Below, in pieces: positions 1-8,584 of a stretch of 64,000 nucleotides of DNA; the stretch's first letter is position 1, and the number at the start of each line of letters is the position of its first letter. The notes beneath the pieces were generated by a model, which made no database searches, had not been told where the DNA came from, and saw only the letters and a list, made by a program, of their open reading frames with translations. This stretch comes from Clostridiaceae bacterium (GTDB lineage: Bacteria; Bacillota; Clostridia; Lachnospirales; Lachnospiraceae), in the NCBI GenBank assembly GCA_009911065.1, contig QXWR01000006.1, positions 62,001 to 126,000 of the forward strand, given 5' to 3'. The position numbers were made by a program, and so were the translations under genes.

Positions 1-2
1 TA

Positions 3-329
3 AAGAAAGATAATTTTTCGATCTTATATCAAAAAGAATTATCATTAAAAAATGCACTTATAAAGCTCAAATCAGAATATGGTTGTGAGAGAATCACGAT
101 ACAAACTGGCGGGACATTAAATGGCTTATTTCTTCGGGAAAAATTATTTGATTATGTTGATATTGTTGTTGCCCCGATTTTGATTGGCGGCAAAGATACC
201 TCTACATTGATTGATGGAAAATCTTTATTTTCACAAAAAGAATTGTCGAAATTAGGTGTTTTGAAACTGCAAGAATGTGTGATTTTGGAGCACTCATATT
301 TACGATTGCGTTATGAGGTAATTCGCTGA
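3..329 (+). CDS. RibD C-terminal-like reductase (5' end outside window)
   Basis: Open frame entering from the left edge and stopping at 327-329; about 108 residues are visible. The peptide contains ERITIQTGGTLNGLFL followed by VDIVVAPILIGGKDTSTL, which matches the end of the dihydrofolate-reductase-like RibD C-terminal domain: the TGG loop that binds the nicotinamide cofactor phosphate and the terminal PxxxGG strand. Members of this family reduce a ribosylamino-pyrimidine with NADPH in riboflavin synthesis or act as stand-alone DHFR-like reductases. No riboflavin genes are seen nearby, so a stand-alone member is as likely as true RibD. The N-terminus is not visible. Confidence 0.75.
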   Translation, partial: KKDNFSILYQKELSLKNALIKLKSEYGCERITIQTGGTLNGLFLREKLFDYVDIVVAPILIGGKDTSTLIDGKSLFSQKELSKLGVLKLQECVILEHSYLRLRYEVIR

Positions 330-567
330 TAAATCAAAACCAGGAAATTGACCACTTTTTGATTTTATCATATTCTGGGAGAGGTTGCGGAACAAATGGG
401 ACAATGAAATAGGAGACAACATAGAAAGAGGAGAAAACTCAGGAAGAGAAAACTTAAGCGGCTTATGATTGCTTATTTGCTGCGAACAATCCGAGAACGC
501 CAAGCCGCCCTGTTTTAGTTTCATCTTCCTGATAAACGATTCATTTGCATGTGTTACAAAATCAGGA

Positions 568-1293
568 TTATCTCAATACAGTCAATACAAATCCTATTAC
601 GGAAAACAAGTTACATAAGCAATGAAAATATAGGCTTATATACAAATTCTTTTTCTTATATGCCACATACACAACTGGGGTAAATGCTAATATACGAAAT
701 ACATTATTAAAAGGCAGCCAAAAATGATAGAGTGAAAACAAAACAGCTATCCATATTGGAGTAATGGAATTTTGCTTTTTATAATGAGATGTTAAATATC
801 CTCTGAAATATAATTCTTCTGTTATCGGTCCAATTAGTACATTAAAGATACCATAATATACACAAGTCAAAATCCGTATTGGTTTTGAAAATGATTTTAT
901 ATATTCAAAATTTGTCCAGTCAAAGCCCGCTGGTAAATTGTTAAGTACATTGCTTCTCATGGTTGCAAATATTTGATTTTCCATAGGCGCAACAAAAATA
1001 GATAGCAAGCCTGCAATTCCGAAGAATACAAATGCTATTCCTAACATTTTCCAAACTGCAATCTTTTCCTGTCCTGCAAATGCACTTTTAAGAGAATAAG
1101 TCCCATATTCTTTTTTGCTTGCCGATATAATCACTCCTAATTCCATAGGCACTAATATAAATGTCCCTAAAATGCAAAAGAGTAGTATATGCGGTATATT
1201 ACAAAAATGTCCCAATAGTAAATAACTCAAACTTAAAATAACAGCGGGTGCAAAAATTCTTAATGAAAGCCCTTTTGTGTCTATTTTATTCAT
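568..1293 (-). CDS. CPBP family intramembrane glutamic endopeptidase
   Basis: 241 residues with several hydrophobic segments. The family motifs are visible in order: EE at 159-160 with R164 (GPITEELYFRGY), H190 in FSLYHFW, and H224 and N228 in LYFHCLCN. These are the CPBP (Abi/Rce1-like) active-site motifs, so the protein is expected to be a membrane-embedded protease. In Firmicutes such proteins process peptides or give self-immunity to bacteriocins; the substrate here is unknown. GAGGAA lies upstream of the ATG. It is monocistronic, with no bacteriocin gene adjacent. Confidence 0.85.
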   Translation of the reverse strand: MNKIDTKGLSLRIFAPAVILSLSYLLLGHFCNIPHILLFCILGTFILVPMELGVIISASKKEYGTYSLKSAFAGQEKIAVWKMLGIAFVFFGIAGLLSIFVAPMENQIFATMRSNVLNNLPAGFDWTNFEYIKSFSKPIRILTCVYYGIFNVLIGPITEELYFRGYLTSHYKKQNSITPIWIAVLFSLYHFWLPFNNVFRILAFTPVVYVAYKKKNLYISLYFHCLCNLFSVIGFVLTVLR

Positions 1294-1386
1294 ATAAAAT
1301 ATTCCTCGCGAAACTTCGAATTGTCGGTTCGTTTACTAACCAGTATAGCACATTTTCCCGTTGAAAGCAATCCGCGTTTGATGTCC

Positions 1387-1944
1387 CTATTGCGTTTGGA
1401 TATTCAGAAAACAAACTCTGATGTAAACATCTTCATCCAATTCTGGATTAGTCCAGCTATCCCAGGTTTCATGTGTAAAAATAACATACCAACTCAAATT
1501 TTCATCAAAGCAATATACATCCTCTGGAAACCACAGACCTTGACATTGAAAACCGGATGTCCAGGCATCTTGTTCGTTGTTCCATTCCTCTACAATTTTC
1601 TGACTAAGTAGGCTGCCTTCTATACTTATGATGGTGTCTTTTGGATTCTCCAAAGAAAGCCGTCTGTCTGATAATCTTTCTTTGGAGAATAAATCCCACA
1701 TGAGAAATACATGTTTCTTGTCTCTCAAAAATGCGGCGGCATCGTCCATACGACATTCTTTTTTCCACTTTTTATTATCTTGTAAACAGTTCCATAAATA
1801 TCCATCGTAACAAAGACCGTCAGTATCCTGGACTAAAGTTGCAATATGTTTTTGATAATGATCACTTGTCATGTCAATGAACTGCTGGATGAAGGCTTTA
1901 CGCAAAGCAGCTGCCTTTTTTGTCGGCCATATTTCAAATTTCAT
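1387..1944 (-). CDS. hypothetical acidic protein, immunity-like size
   Basis: 185 residues, soluble, no signal peptide or membrane segment, rich in Trp and acidic residues (EEWNNEQDAWTSG, HETWDSWTNPELDED). AGGAGTG is suitably placed before the ATG at 1944. I do not recognise a family. Length, acidity and Trp/Tyr content resemble the single-domain proteins found as orphan immunity genes in this kind of region, but that is inference. It is followed on the other strand by remnants rather than by a partner gene. Confidence 0.6.
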   Translation of the reverse strand: MKFEIWPTKKAAALRKAFIQQFIDMTSDHYQKHIATLVQDTDGLCYDGYLWNCLQDNKKWKKECRMDDAAAFLRDKKHVFLMWDLFSKERLSDRRLSLENPKDTIISIEGSLLSQKIVEEWNNEQDAWTSGFQCQGLWFPEDVYCFDENLSWYVIFTHETWDSWTNPELDEDVYIRVCFLNIQTQ

Positions 1945-2019
1945 AGGATGACACTCCTGATAATTAAAAAATCTGAAATTATTTTAGCAGAAAGGCTTTT
2001 AATCTGCAAGGTGAATGAT

Positions 2020-2187
2020 ATGTCAATCGAGGGATATTATGATGGAACGGCTACACGTGTAAATGAATTGTGATCAATAAATCAAAAGGTTATTGGGATT
2101 CCAATCGAAAACGAAATAGATTGGGAAGAATCAGCGGCAGGGATACATCATCAAAATGCAAATACATTTGTAGTTGCCTTTACCTAA
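2020..2187 (+). pseudogene. antitoxin-like remnant with in-frame stop
   Basis: Reading from ATG 2020 gives MSIEGYYDGTATRVNEL, a TGA at 2071-2073, then in the same frame SINQKVIGIPIENEIDWEES and on to TAA at 2185. The pattern YYDGT..R....L..NQKVI..I resembles the N-terminal half of small type II antitoxin-like proteins that begin with a 'YYDG' beta-hairpin. The in-frame stop and missing C-terminal helix region point to a dead copy. No toxin gene follows. The family assignment rests on pattern memory only. Confidence 0.45.
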
Positions 2188-2202
2188 TTTGTATGTTAAA
2201 AT
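2174..2202 (+). promoter_or_regulatory. sigma-A-type promoter for the structured RNA
   Basis: TTGCCT at 2174-2179, a 17-nt spacer, and TAAAAT at 2197-2202. It overlaps the end of the antitoxin remnant. Transcription would start near 2209, immediately before the run of hairpins. Confidence 0.5.
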
Positions 2203-2208
2203 AGACCA

Positions 2209-2552
2209 TGAGAAATCTAAGGACGATTAGGGTGTACCACCACGAGGAGCGCCAACTCCTCGTGGCAAGGATGGTAATGAGGCTACCACACAATACTGAC
2301 GAATCAGCGATACACAAATGTAATTATAAAGCACTGGAAGTAAAAGTGCAATCTTTTTGTGTTGTTAAGTTGATGAAGTCAACCTTAAGATATATTTACG
2401 AGGTGTTAGTGTGGACGCATACTGGCACCTCGTTCTTGATTTCTCACCTAGGTGCTTTGGTGGCGGAGCGATTCGCCACTGAGGTACTTTAAGTGAGAAA
2501 TCGGAGTTTGAAAAGACTACGATTTGTTTGCCGTGTTCGTAGTCTTTTTTAT
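2209..2552 (+). ncRNA. candidate structured non-coding RNA, about 340 nt
   Basis: A chain of perfect or near-perfect hairpins lies between a promoter and an intrinsic terminator. H1 pairs 2240-2249 with 2256-2265 (10 bp). A short hairpin is formed by TGGTA and TACCA near 2271-2288. CTGA-CGAA-TCAG is at 2296-2307. A stem lies around 2366-2389 (TTGA, loop TGAAG, TCAA). 2399-2405 pairs with 2426-2432 (CGAGGTG with CACCTCG). 2438-2447 pairs perfectly with 2493-2502 and encloses a second stem, 2460-2465 with 2474-2479. A terminator follows at 2512-2550. A 94-codon open frame crosses the region, but it runs through the stems and has no clear ribosome site, so RNA function is more likely. I do not recognise the class; it could also be a long 5' leader of the gene at 2639. 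Confidence 0.55.
2512..2550 (+). terminator. intrinsic terminator
   Basis: AAAGACTACGA (2512-2522) pairs with TCGTAGTCTTT (2537-2547), followed by a T run to 2550. It closes the structured transcript and would stop read-through into 2639 unless it works as an attenuator. Confidence 0.8.
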
Positions 2553-2638
2553 TTCTTCGATTTTGGCGTTTGTAACAATGTAGATTCAGAACGGCAAAAT
2601 GACAAGAAAGCAGGAGTTACCTGCGGAAAGAGGGAAAG

Positions 2639-3373
2639 ATGAAAAGACAGTTAAAAACAGTTGCCGCTTTAGCGGCAGCAGCAGCCATGACGATGGCTTC
2701 CGTAATGACGGCTAGTGCAGCTACCTGGAAACAAGATATGAAAGGCTGGTGGGTTGAGAATGAGGATGGTTCCTATCTGACAAACCAGTGGTATCAGTCA
2801 CCAGCGAGTGGTTTATGGTACTATATGGGTGCCGATGGGTATATGCTTACCAACACTACAACACCAGACGGGTATTTTGTAAATGCAGACGGAACTTGGG
2901 TGGAGAATGAGGCAGTATCAAATCAGCCAGTTATTACAGACGGAGAATCCGTTGGTGAGTCGGATTTTATTGTAAACGGTGAAAATCTTATATGGGATTG
3001 GGATGTGGATAGCGATACCTGGTTTTTTCAGTGGTATGCAGAAGGAGACGGAGAAGGAGATAACATCACAACGTATCGAGGGATTTCATTCAAAAGCAAC
3101 CGAGAAGATGTAACAAATGCTTATGGAAAAGCTCCAGTCACAGTTTCAGGGATCGCAGCAGAAAACGATACTTTATACAATTATTACTTACAAAATGACA
3201 ATTCTGCTATCTTTTTAAGTTTGGGTCAGGCAAGTTATATCCAATATCCTCTTGACGCAAACAGTATGTATGTTGGAGACTGGGCGAACTATGATATAAG
3301 ATTTTATTTTGACAGCAATGATAAAGTGGTTTGCATTGCTTATATGAGAAACACTGCCAGTATTGGTTCTTGA
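2639..3373 (+). CDS. secreted cell-wall-binding repeat protein
   Basis: 244 residues. Residues 1-28 are a classic signal peptide (KRQLK, an Ala-rich core, then TASA before ATW). Residues 29-93 carry Trp/Tyr/Gly repeats of the choline-binding/CW type (KGWWVENEDGSYLTNQW, GLWYYMGADGYMLTN, GYFVNADGTWVE), which hold proteins to the cell wall. Residues of about 115-244 form a separate acidic domain of unknown function, rich in aromatic residues. GAAAGAGGGAAAG precedes the ATG. It is probably surface-exposed. A GC-rich hairpin follows the gene. Confidence 0.75.
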   Translation: MKRQLKTVAALAAAAAMTMASVMTASAATWKQDMKGWWVENEDGSYLTNQWYQSPASGLWYYMGADGYMLTNTTTPDGYFVNADGTWVENEAVSNQPVITDGESVGESDFIVNGENLIWDWDVDSDTWFFQWYAEGDGEGDNITTYRGISFKSNREDVTNAYGKAPVTVSGIAAENDTLYNYYLQNDNSAIFLSLGQASYIQYPLDANSMYVGDWANYDIRFYFDSNDKVVCIAYMRNTASIGS

Positions 3374-3413
3374 CATAGTTTTGAGAAAGCTGAAAACTTT
3401 TGCTTTTAAGGGG

Positions 3414-3440
3414 CGGCGCGACTTCGGTCGCGCCGTTTCC
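3414..3440 (+). terminator. terminator-like hairpin with UUCG loop
   Basis: CGGCGCGAC (3414-3422), loop TTCG, GTCGCGCCG (3427-3435), then TTT. Very stable, short T tail. Positioned after the secreted protein gene. Confidence 0.6.
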
Positions 3441-3461
3441 CTTACCACGCCTTTGATCTTT

Positions 3462-3488
3462 GGAATGAATTTTCAGACACGTTCTAGC
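3462..3488. repeat. dispersed short repeat, copy 1
   Basis: The core GAATTTTCAGACACG plus the flank TTCTAGC. Related copies are at 4306-4325 and 35052-35075. Each copy lies in an intergenic stretch beside gene debris. Confidence 0.5.
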
Positions 3489-3586
3489 GGGATACATTCT
3501 CGACAGCCGTATCGTAAGTAGCATAAGGGGCTTTTTGTTTTTTATCTGTCTGGTAAATAGGAATTACAGCTTTATGAGCAGCTTCA

Positions 3587-4051
3587 TTAAAGTCTATTTT
3601 CACCTGGGGTATATTTCTTAATAAGTACCTTTTCGCAGGGGAGCGTCTGGAATAATTCCTGCATAACTCTGATTCCAAATTCTTGAATGGGATCATCTTC
3701 CGATAACTTATTTGGGTAGTCACTCAAAAGACTAACGTACAAATTCCAGATGATTTCCTCATCTGAAAACTTTAGACGTCCATTCTTTTCCCGATTGGGG
3801 TACAGTTCCAAAAAAAGATTGCTGACTCTATGACGAAACCAATAGATGTGATCATATTCCGGCGGTTTTGCATCTGGTGTGGAGCGGCCGAACGGACCGG
3901 TATATTTCTTCATGTTTAGTCCTCTTGGAATACGGGAATCTTTGATTTCCCGGGCGATTCTACTATTTGCCTTTTTGAAAATTTTAATGATGTCTTGTTC
4001 CGATAAATCTCCTGTTTTTAATCCATATTCAAAAGTGCCAGGTTCAAACAT
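3587..4051 (-). CDS. hypothetical protein
   Basis: 154 residues from the ATG at 4051, chosen because GGAGG sits 8 nt upstream; a GTG start at 4066 would place that site inside the gene. Soluble, charged, no recognised motif. Visible stretches include EQDIIKIFKKANSRIAREIK near the N-terminus (helical, basic) and a conserved-looking YDHIYWFRHRVSNLFLELYP in the middle. It may be another immunity-type or helical regulatory protein; function unknown. It stands alone between two copies of the dispersed repeat. Confidence 0.55.
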   Translation of the reverse strand: MFEPGTFEYGLKTGDLSEQDIIKIFKKANSRIAREIKDSRIPRGLNMKKYTGPFGRSTPDAKPPEYDHIYWFRHRVSNLFLELYPNREKNGRLKFSDEEIIWNLYVSLLSDYPNKLSEDDPIQEFGIRVMQELFQTLPCEKVLIKKYTPGENRL

Positions 4052-4305
4052 ACCAATATCCTCCACATTACCAATTTTCTGGTTTTACCAATTCTCATTT
4101 GTTATTACAAGTATAGCATATCTTTTCTCTGCAAGCAATCAGCGTTTGGTATCCCTTTTGACTATCCAGACCGTTAAATGATAACCAAAAGAGCATGAAA
4201 AATATATGAAGAAAAATAGTTCTTTTATAAAGAATATCTTGCCACATAATGTTTCGTGTATTATGTTGTTTAGTATAACAGCATAACGGTGTGTACGGTT
4301 AGCGG

Positions 4306-4325
4306 GAATGAATTTTCAGACACGC
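4306..4325. repeat. dispersed short repeat, copy 2
   Basis: GGAATGAATTTTCAGACACG is identical to copy 1 over these 20 bases, then diverges. It lies between the hypothetical gene at 3587 and the AAA-ATPase gene at 4360. Confidence 0.5.
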
Positions 4326-4359
4326 GCTCGTCCACATTGTCAATATATTTTAGAAAGAT

Positions 4360-6063
4360 TCAAGTTTCATTATTTCCTATCAATACCTGCTTTCCATGAA
4401 ACGCAAAACCATAATAACGAATATTCTCTTTAGAAATTCCTTTTTCTACCAACACAGTTTCATATTCCTTTTCTTTTATCTGTTTCAATGCTGCATCTAC
4501 CGTATCAGAAAGCTCTTTTTCTTCTGCTTTATCTTGTACCTTAAATTCCATAATTATCCCAACATCTCCTGGTCTTCTCGGTTCCAGCATCACATCGTAA
4601 CGCCCAAAACCACTTTCCCGATTAGAAGTCAAGACATATCGATCCGCAAGTTCTACCATCAGTCCCAGTACAAAGCCATGATAAAATCGTTCAGGGGCTT
4701 CTTCCGAAGGACTTTTTCCGGTATCAAAATAGCTGAAGGTTGCCATCGCCACCTTATTCATGTATGCATTCATACCCTTTACATCATCGAGCAGTAATGC
4801 CTTGATAAAATCATTATAACCTCCTGCAGAACGACTAAACCATTTTCTAATCATCTGACGGAACATTGCCCCTACTTCAAAATTCGGCAGCTCCAGTTCA
4901 TATTCCTGCTTCCACTCTCCAAAATCTGTCCCATAAATATTTACATTTTTTGCTTTCAAATAACCACTGGCAAGCAGTAAACTCCAGATTGCTGACTCAT
5001 CTTCGCTTAATTGATCATAAACAATTTGTTCATCAATTTCTACAATAATTGACTTTCCCTGCAAAAGAACCTCAAAGTTTTCTTTTACATTCCGGCTTCC
5101 TTCTCGAATCAGCTTTCCTGCAAGATTGTTTGAACTGGAATTTGCCCAATAAGTTCCTATCTGCCTTTTATCCAGATAATTTACGATTGACCAGGGATTA
5201 TAAATATCCTTTTGTTTTCCAAAGCTAAACCCATCATACCATGTTTTTACTTCGTGCTTTTTTAAGGATAATCCATATTCATCTAATACAGCAAATACTT
5301 CCTCTTCTGTAAAGCCAAAGCAATCCATATATTTTTCCGATGTTGTGGTAATCACTTGTAAATTATTTAGATCTGAAAATATGGATTCTTTACTCACCCT
5401 GGTAATGCCTGTCATGATTGCTCGTTCAAGGTAAGGATTTGTCTTAAATGTTGCATTAAACAAACTTCTGGTAAAAGCAACAAGTTCATTCCAATAGCCA
5501 TTCACATAGGCTTCCTGCATTGGTGTATCATATTCATCTAACAAAATAATTACCTTTTTCTTATAATAACGCGATAAATAATCAGATAATGCCTTTAATG
5601 AATAAGAAGCTTCATTGTCTTCCATATCAACAGAAATATTCAAAAAGTCTTTTTTTTCGTGTTCATTCAACCAATTATTTTCCAACAAAAAATCATACTT
5701 ATTATATATTGCTTTAATAATACGACAAATTTTCTTTTTTGTCTGTATATATGTGATCTCTTTTACATCAGCAAAACTGATAAAGAGAAGCGGATAAGTT
5801 CCCTGAAGCTTTCTATATTTTTCATCTTCCCATATTGCAAGCCCACGAAACAAATCTTCATGGCCTGCATACTGAACGGAAAAGAATTTTTCCAGCATAC
5901 TCATATTCAAAGTCTTTCCAAAACGCCGGGGACGGGTTATTAATGTCACATCATCCTCACTTTCCCACCATTCCCGAATAAATTTTGTTTTATCTATATA
6001 AAAAGCATTTTCTTTTCGCACCTTTTCAAAATCCTGCTTCCCTATTCCCAATGTTCTTGCCAT
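4360..6063 (-). CDS. AAA-ATPase-like / PD-(D/E)XK nuclease domain protein
   Basis: 567 residues. The N-terminal half is the AAA-ATPase-like domain common in Clostridia and Bacteroides: the P-loop is RPRRFGKT (44-51), and VIILLDEYDTP supplies the Walker B acidic residues. The C-terminal part ends with YDVMLEP (D490) and IIMEFK (E506, K508), the PD-(D/E)XK nuclease-fold signature. Such proteins are abundant, multi-copy and of unproven role; DNA mobility or defence functions are guessed. Full length, no disruption. It is transcribed away from the small gene cluster and probably stands alone. Confidence 0.8.
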   Translation of the reverse strand: MARTLGIGKQDFEKVRKENAFYIDKTKFIREWWESEDDVTLITRPRRFGKTLNMSMLEKFFSVQYAGHEDLFRGLAIWEDEKYRKLQGTYPLLFISFADVKEITYIQTKKKICRIIKAIYNKYDFLLENNWLNEHEKKDFLNISVDMEDNEASYSLKALSDYLSRYYKKKVIILLDEYDTPMQEAYVNGYWNELVAFTRSLFNATFKTNPYLERAIMTGITRVSKESIFSDLNNLQVITTTSEKYMDCFGFTEEEVFAVLDEYGLSLKKHEVKTWYDGFSFGKQKDIYNPWSIVNYLDKRQIGTYWANSSSNNLAGKLIREGSRNVKENFEVLLQGKSIIVEIDEQIVYDQLSEDESAIWSLLLASGYLKAKNVNIYGTDFGEWKQEYELELPNFEVGAMFRQMIRKWFSRSAGGYNDFIKALLLDDVKGMNAYMNKVAMATFSYFDTGKSPSEEAPERFYHGFVLGLMVELADRYVLTSNRESGFGRYDVMLEPRRPGDVGIIMEFKVQDKAEEKELSDTVDAALKQIKEKEYETVLVEKGISKENIRYYGFAFHGKQVLIGNNET

Positions 6064-6204
6064 ATTTCCACATCCCTTCTACCATTTCTGCACCCTTTTC
6101 TGGAAAAAGCAACATCTTTACGGTTAGTATAACGAATAAACATGTATATTACAAATGTTTCTTTATGATAATTTTCTTTTTTCCCTTCACTGACAACGAA
6201 AAAA

Positions 6205-6225
6205 GGCAGTTTATTTCAAACCGCC
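6205..6225 (-). terminator. intrinsic terminator of the Nudix gene
   Basis: On the minus strand GGCGGTTT, loop GAAAT, AAACTGCC (one mismatch) followed by TTTTTTC. Lies downstream of the Nudix gene. Confidence 0.6.
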
Positions 6226-6343
6226 TCATTTCCTGCAACCTATAAGCCCATCAACATACTATCTTTTCCAGCAATTTGAAGGGCGAAAGGAAGATGATTA
6301 CAAGGCAGCTGGAAAATTCAGTTTTTTTGGAGGGGGATTCCTT

Positions 6344-6793
6344 TCATTTGATAATCCCATTCCATTTCCCATTATCAATTACATATTGAAATTCCGTTAA
6401 ATTATCATCTTCCATCATTTGAAGAAGTGACGACAGGTCCTTTACCGTATCCATTTTTGGCAGTTCTGATTTTTTTACCCAAATCATTTCTCCCTCCTCT
6501 GATGATGTTACTTCTCCGAGAAATTCGTCTGTATGAAATAAAAATACAATGTACCGCCCATTGTCTATGGGAAATTGCTTGATTCCACATAATCTTGGAT
6601 TCTGAATATCAAGTCCCGTTTCCTCTTTCATTTCCCGAATGACAGCATCTATAATGGATTCATTTTTTTCAATATGTCCTCCGGGTAAAGTCAACCCTTT
6701 CCAATCATCTTTTAATCTGTTTTGTAAAAGGTATTTATCATCTTGATGAATCAGGCATAAAACGGTTAATTCAACATTTTCTGTTCTTTCCAT
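6344..6793 (-). CDS. Nudix hydrolase (8-oxo-dGTP diphosphatase-like)
   Basis: 149 residues. The Nudix box GX5EX7REUXEEXGU is complete at residues 39-61 (G39, E45, R53, E54, E57, E58, G60). It hydrolyses a nucleoside diphosphate linked to another moiety using a divalent metal bound by the box glutamates; MutT-type sanitising of oxidised dNTPs is the usual annotation, but the exact substrate cannot be read from sequence. GGGAGG precedes the ATG. Monocistronic with its own terminator. Confidence 0.85.
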   Translation of the reverse strand: MERTENVELTVLCLIHQDDKYLLQNRLKDDWKGLTLPGGHIEKNESIIDAVIREMKEETGLDIQNPRLCGIKQFPIDNGRYIVFLFHTDEFLGEVTSSEEGEMIWVKKSELPKMDTVKDLSSLLQMMEDDNLTEFQYVIDNGKWNGIIK

Positions 6794-7173
6794 ATGCTAT
6801 ACCTCCCTATATCGCTCTATGTCACTTCAAGCTTTTGCTGGCAGATTTCATAAACAATCTCATTTGGGATTTTGTAAATAATCCGTTACAAATCTATCAT
6901 AACATATTTTTGGATGTTCATCATCAAAAAGTTATCCGCTTTTTTAGAAACTCCTATTGGTTACATCCTGCAAGGTCGGTCCATATCCGCCAATTGACAT
7001 TAAGTTTACAGACCAGATTTCTTATTACATACATTTTTCTATATGTTTATATATTATAGATAACAAATAAGTGCTATACTATCCATACAGAACAAAAAAT
7101 AAGAGGAAGTGTTGAAAAACATCTGCTAAAATAATTGAAGCCAAATTAAAAGGAAAGAAACAAGGAAAGAAAC
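6794..7173. other. intergenic region between divergent genes
   Basis: 380 AT-rich bases upstream of both the Nudix gene (minus) and the AraC-type regulator (plus). A possible -10 for the minus strand is TATGAT (6896-6901) and one for the plus strand is TATACT near 7074-7079, both with weak -35 boxes. The open frame 6835-7059 has no ribosome site and no protein-like composition. Confidence 0.4.
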
Positions 7174-8037
7174 ATGGAATGGAACGAAAAACTACAAGTA
7201 ATCATTGATTATGTGGAAAATCATTTACAACGAAAAGAAGAACAGATTGACCATGAAGAAATCTCAAAAATGGCAGAGTGCTCTTTTGGATTTTTTCAAA
7301 AGGTATTTTCATACATGAACGGTATTAGTTTTGCTGAATATATTCGCTCACGAAAATTAACTTTAGCTGGGTATGATTTGAAAAGCACAGATGTAAAAGT
7401 GATTGATCTAAGTTATAAATACGGTTATGATTCTCCCACATCATTTTCAAAAGCATTTCAACTTTTTCACGGAGTTTCACCAAGAGAAGCACGAAATGGG
7501 AATGTTGTTTTAAAAGTTGTTCCGAAAATGCAGATCGTAGAACGCCATGAATATTCGTGGAAACTGGAACAAAAAGATGGTTTTCGGTTAGTGGGTAAGA
7601 GTGTCCTGGTGCCTTGTGAAAATAATCTTCATTTCAAGAAAATACCAGAATTTTGGAATGAATTTCAACGCAATGGCATTTTTGCAAAGCTAATTGCCAT
7701 GGATACTGCTATTCCCAAAGGAATATTTGGCCTATTTGGCACTTATGATAGGAAGTCAAATCAAATAGAATATGGGATTATGGTCATATCGGATCAAGAA
7801 CCGCCACAAGGTTTTACTAAGATCAATATTCCAAATGCTGCATGGGCAATTTTTGATTGTAGAGGTTGTGTTCCGCAAGCAATTCAGAAAGGATGGCAGT
7901 ATCTTAATGAAGAATGGCTTGTCAAATATCCCTTTCAACATGCACAATGCCCGGAAATAGAATGGTATAGCAATGGAAATGTATATGATAGCAACTATTT
8001 AAGTCAGATATGGATACCAATTATTGAGGAGGAATAA
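7174..8037 (+). CDS. AraC-family regulator with GyrI-like effector domain
   Basis: 287 residues. Residues about 8-108 form the double helix-turn-helix of AraC/XylS regulators (ISKMAECSFGFFQKVFSYMNG and SYKYGYDSPTSFSKAFQLFHG, ending GVSPREAR). Residues about 125-287 match the GyrI-like/effector-binding domain that binds hydrophobic small molecules in Rob and SoxS-type regulators. GAAAGAAAC precedes the ATG. It probably senses a toxic compound and activates efflux or modification genes. The ASCH-like gene begins 3 nt after its stop, so the two are co-transcribed. Confidence 0.85.
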   Translation: MEWNEKLQVIIDYVENHLQRKEEQIDHEEISKMAECSFGFFQKVFSYMNGISFAEYIRSRKLTLAGYDLKSTDVKVIDLSYKYGYDSPTSFSKAFQLFHGVSPREARNGNVVLKVVPKMQIVERHEYSWKLEQKDGFRLVGKSVLVPCENNLHFKKIPEFWNEFQRNGIFAKLIAMDTAIPKGIFGLFGTYDRKSNQIEYGIMVISDQEPPQGFTKINIPNAAWAIFDCRGCVPQAIQKGWQYLNEEWLVKYPFQHAQCPEIEWYSNGNVYDSNYLSQIWIPIIEEE

Positions 8038-8040
8038 AAA

Positions 8041-8505
8041 ATGGTACATTTAGTTTATTGTGATAACGCAGGTAAGAGAGGAGAAAAAGTATTAGATAAA
8101 ATCTTATCAGGAACAAAAACCATGATTGTGCGCGGAGCAGCAGGAAGAAAAATTCCCCACAGCAGAGTTTTTGAGGGTGAGCGTCTTTATTTTATGGAAA
8201 AAGGAAGTGGGGAGGTAACAGCAACTGCTTTAGTAAAAGAAGTGAAAAATTTTGTAAAACTAAGTGATGAAGAAATTACAAAAATTCTTGCGGAAAATCA
8301 AAGTAAATTAAACTTATCGGATAAGCAAAAAGTACGATGGCATAAAAAATGCCTATGTTTCGTGGAATTTGAAGATGTCAAAAAAATATCTCCCCTTGCT
8401 TTTGAACATCAGGGAAATATGGATGATTGGCTTATTTTAGAAAAAATTGAAGATGTTATTGTAGGAACGAGTATTCCGTACAATTATGAAAATTCTAGGT
8501 TTTGA
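8041..8505 (+). CDS. ASCH/PUA-like domain protein
   Basis: 154 residues, beginning 3 nt after the AraC regulator. The pattern EKVLDKILSGTKTMIVRGAA, GERLYFMEKGSGEVTATALV and FVEFEDVKKISPLAF is that of ASCH/PUA-like RNA- or nucleotide-binding folds, in which a beta-barrel binds modified nucleic acid or a nucleotide. The substrate is unknown. The coupling to an effector-sensing regulator suggests joint expression. Its end overlaps an open frame leading into the next gene, whose true start is further on. Confidence 0.55.
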   Translation: MVHLVYCDNAGKRGEKVLDKILSGTKTMIVRGAAGRKIPHSRVFEGERLYFMEKGSGEVTATALVKEVKNFVKLSDEEITKILAENQSKLNLSDKQKVRWHKKCLCFVEFEDVKKISPLAFEHQGNMDDWLILEKIEDVIVGTSIPYNYENSRF

Positions 8506-8584
8506 AGTACTGGAACGATCTGTAAATGAATGTGGGGTTTTTGGGGGAAGAAGGAATGTTCAAGCAGTAGTTTGGGAGAGAATG

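Noticed and set aside
2296-2302. CTGACGA resembling a hammerhead ribozyme core
   Set aside because: No matching stem II and GAAA in the right arrangement; the bases are part of a simple 4-bp hairpin.
2208-2492. 94-codon open frame on the plus strand
   Set aside because: It runs through several perfect hairpins, lacks a convincing ribosome site and has no protein-like pattern; better explained as an RNA gene.
3484-3723. 79-codon frame overlapping the end of the gene at 3587 as a frameshifted C-terminus
   Set aside because: Its sequence does not continue the upstream protein in a recognisable way, and it runs into the dispersed repeat.
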